Part shown: one piece after another, positions 63,662 to 64,000 of the stretch | Layout: the number at the start of each line of letters is the position of its first letter | Numbering within the stretch: position 1 is the first letter of the stretch | Origin: Aldrovandia affinis | Lineage: Eukaryota; Chordata; Actinopteri; Notacanthiformes; Halosauridae | Assembly: GCA_029706075.1 (NCBI GenBank) | Contig: JAINUG010000323.1 | Location: forward strand, 124,001-188,000 | Length of the DNA: 64,000 nt | Direction of reading: 5' to 3' | Notes under the pieces: model-generated | Told to the model about the DNA's origin: nothing | Databases searched by the model: none | What the model saw: only the letters and a program-made list of their open reading frames with translations | Made by a program: the position numbers and the translations under genes

Positions 63662-64000
63662 AGCACTGATGTCACTGATGATAAAAACAAAATAAAATAT
63701 CAATGAAATATTGGAATCTTTAAGTGGTTTTATGTGGTTATATTACAGCCACTTTCATAATGGGTGTTTACTTCTCATATGGAAGCAGGGTCTCGATATT
63801 ATAGCTTAATACATCAGTAATGTACGCAAGTGAAAATGCCATGGTATCTAATAAACTTAAGATTTACAAATACTTATTGCACACTGTAGATTTATTAGCT
63901 TTTCTATTAACATTATCTTTGCCAAGAGGTCATAACACTAAAAATGTTATTGAATCATGTTCTTTATAACAACTGGTATGCATACTTTAATGTCTAAACT
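63662..64000. other. Non-coding stretch at the window end
   Basis: AT-rich; nothing recognised. Confidence 0.5.

Overview
The window looks like nuclear DNA from a ray-finned fish. It carries one recognisable host coding exon in a large, AT-rich, intron-like landscape. Microsatellites are dense, and the mobile elements are typical of fish: several Tc1-like families, a Gmr1-like Ty3/gypsy retrotransposon and a TTAA-flanked piggyBac-like element. There are no bacterial operons, CRISPR arrays or rRNA genes, and I saw no convincing tRNA gene.

The host gene is mid1 (Midline-1, TRIM18), on the minus strand. Its first coding exon (15202-15864, 221 codons) encodes the RING finger and both B-boxes. 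It ends in a consensus splice donor, and a likely splice acceptor lies 56 bases upstream of the ATG. I did not find the next mid1 exons, which should lie at lower coordinates. The 48 kb above 15920 is best read as 5' intronic and promoter-side territory of mid1, with two weakly supported candidate 5' non-coding exons near 42958 and 48621.

Layout: 1-6956 non-coding; 6957-8164 broken Tc1-like element (36-residue D-E spacing); 8192-12722 broken Gmr1-like LTR retrotransposon on the minus strand (gag-PR-IN-RT-RH between two LTRs of about 330 bp), with a duplicated integrase piece inside it and a 3'-end fragment of a second copy just outside its 5' LTR; 12873-15201 non-coding; mid1 exon; 15921-34306 non-coding with simple repeats, dispersed fish repeats and a 28-bp minisatellite; 34307-34808 internally deleted Tc1-like element; 39311-40212 a 0.9-kb element with terminal inverted repeats carrying a short coding exon; 40213-55510 non-coding with simple repeats; 55511-56698 and 56709-57950 two different Tc1-like elements nearly touching; 61088-62737 piggyBac-like element; 62901-63661 Tc1-like remnant.

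Every transposase or polymerase reading frame seen is broken by stops, frameshifts or deletions, so the elements appear dead. I found no convincing undescribed system. The most unusual structures are the Gmr1-like element with its signs of tandem arrangement and internal duplication, the TIR element carrying a host-like exon, and the back-to-back Tc1 pair. Coordinates of degenerate repeats are approximate.
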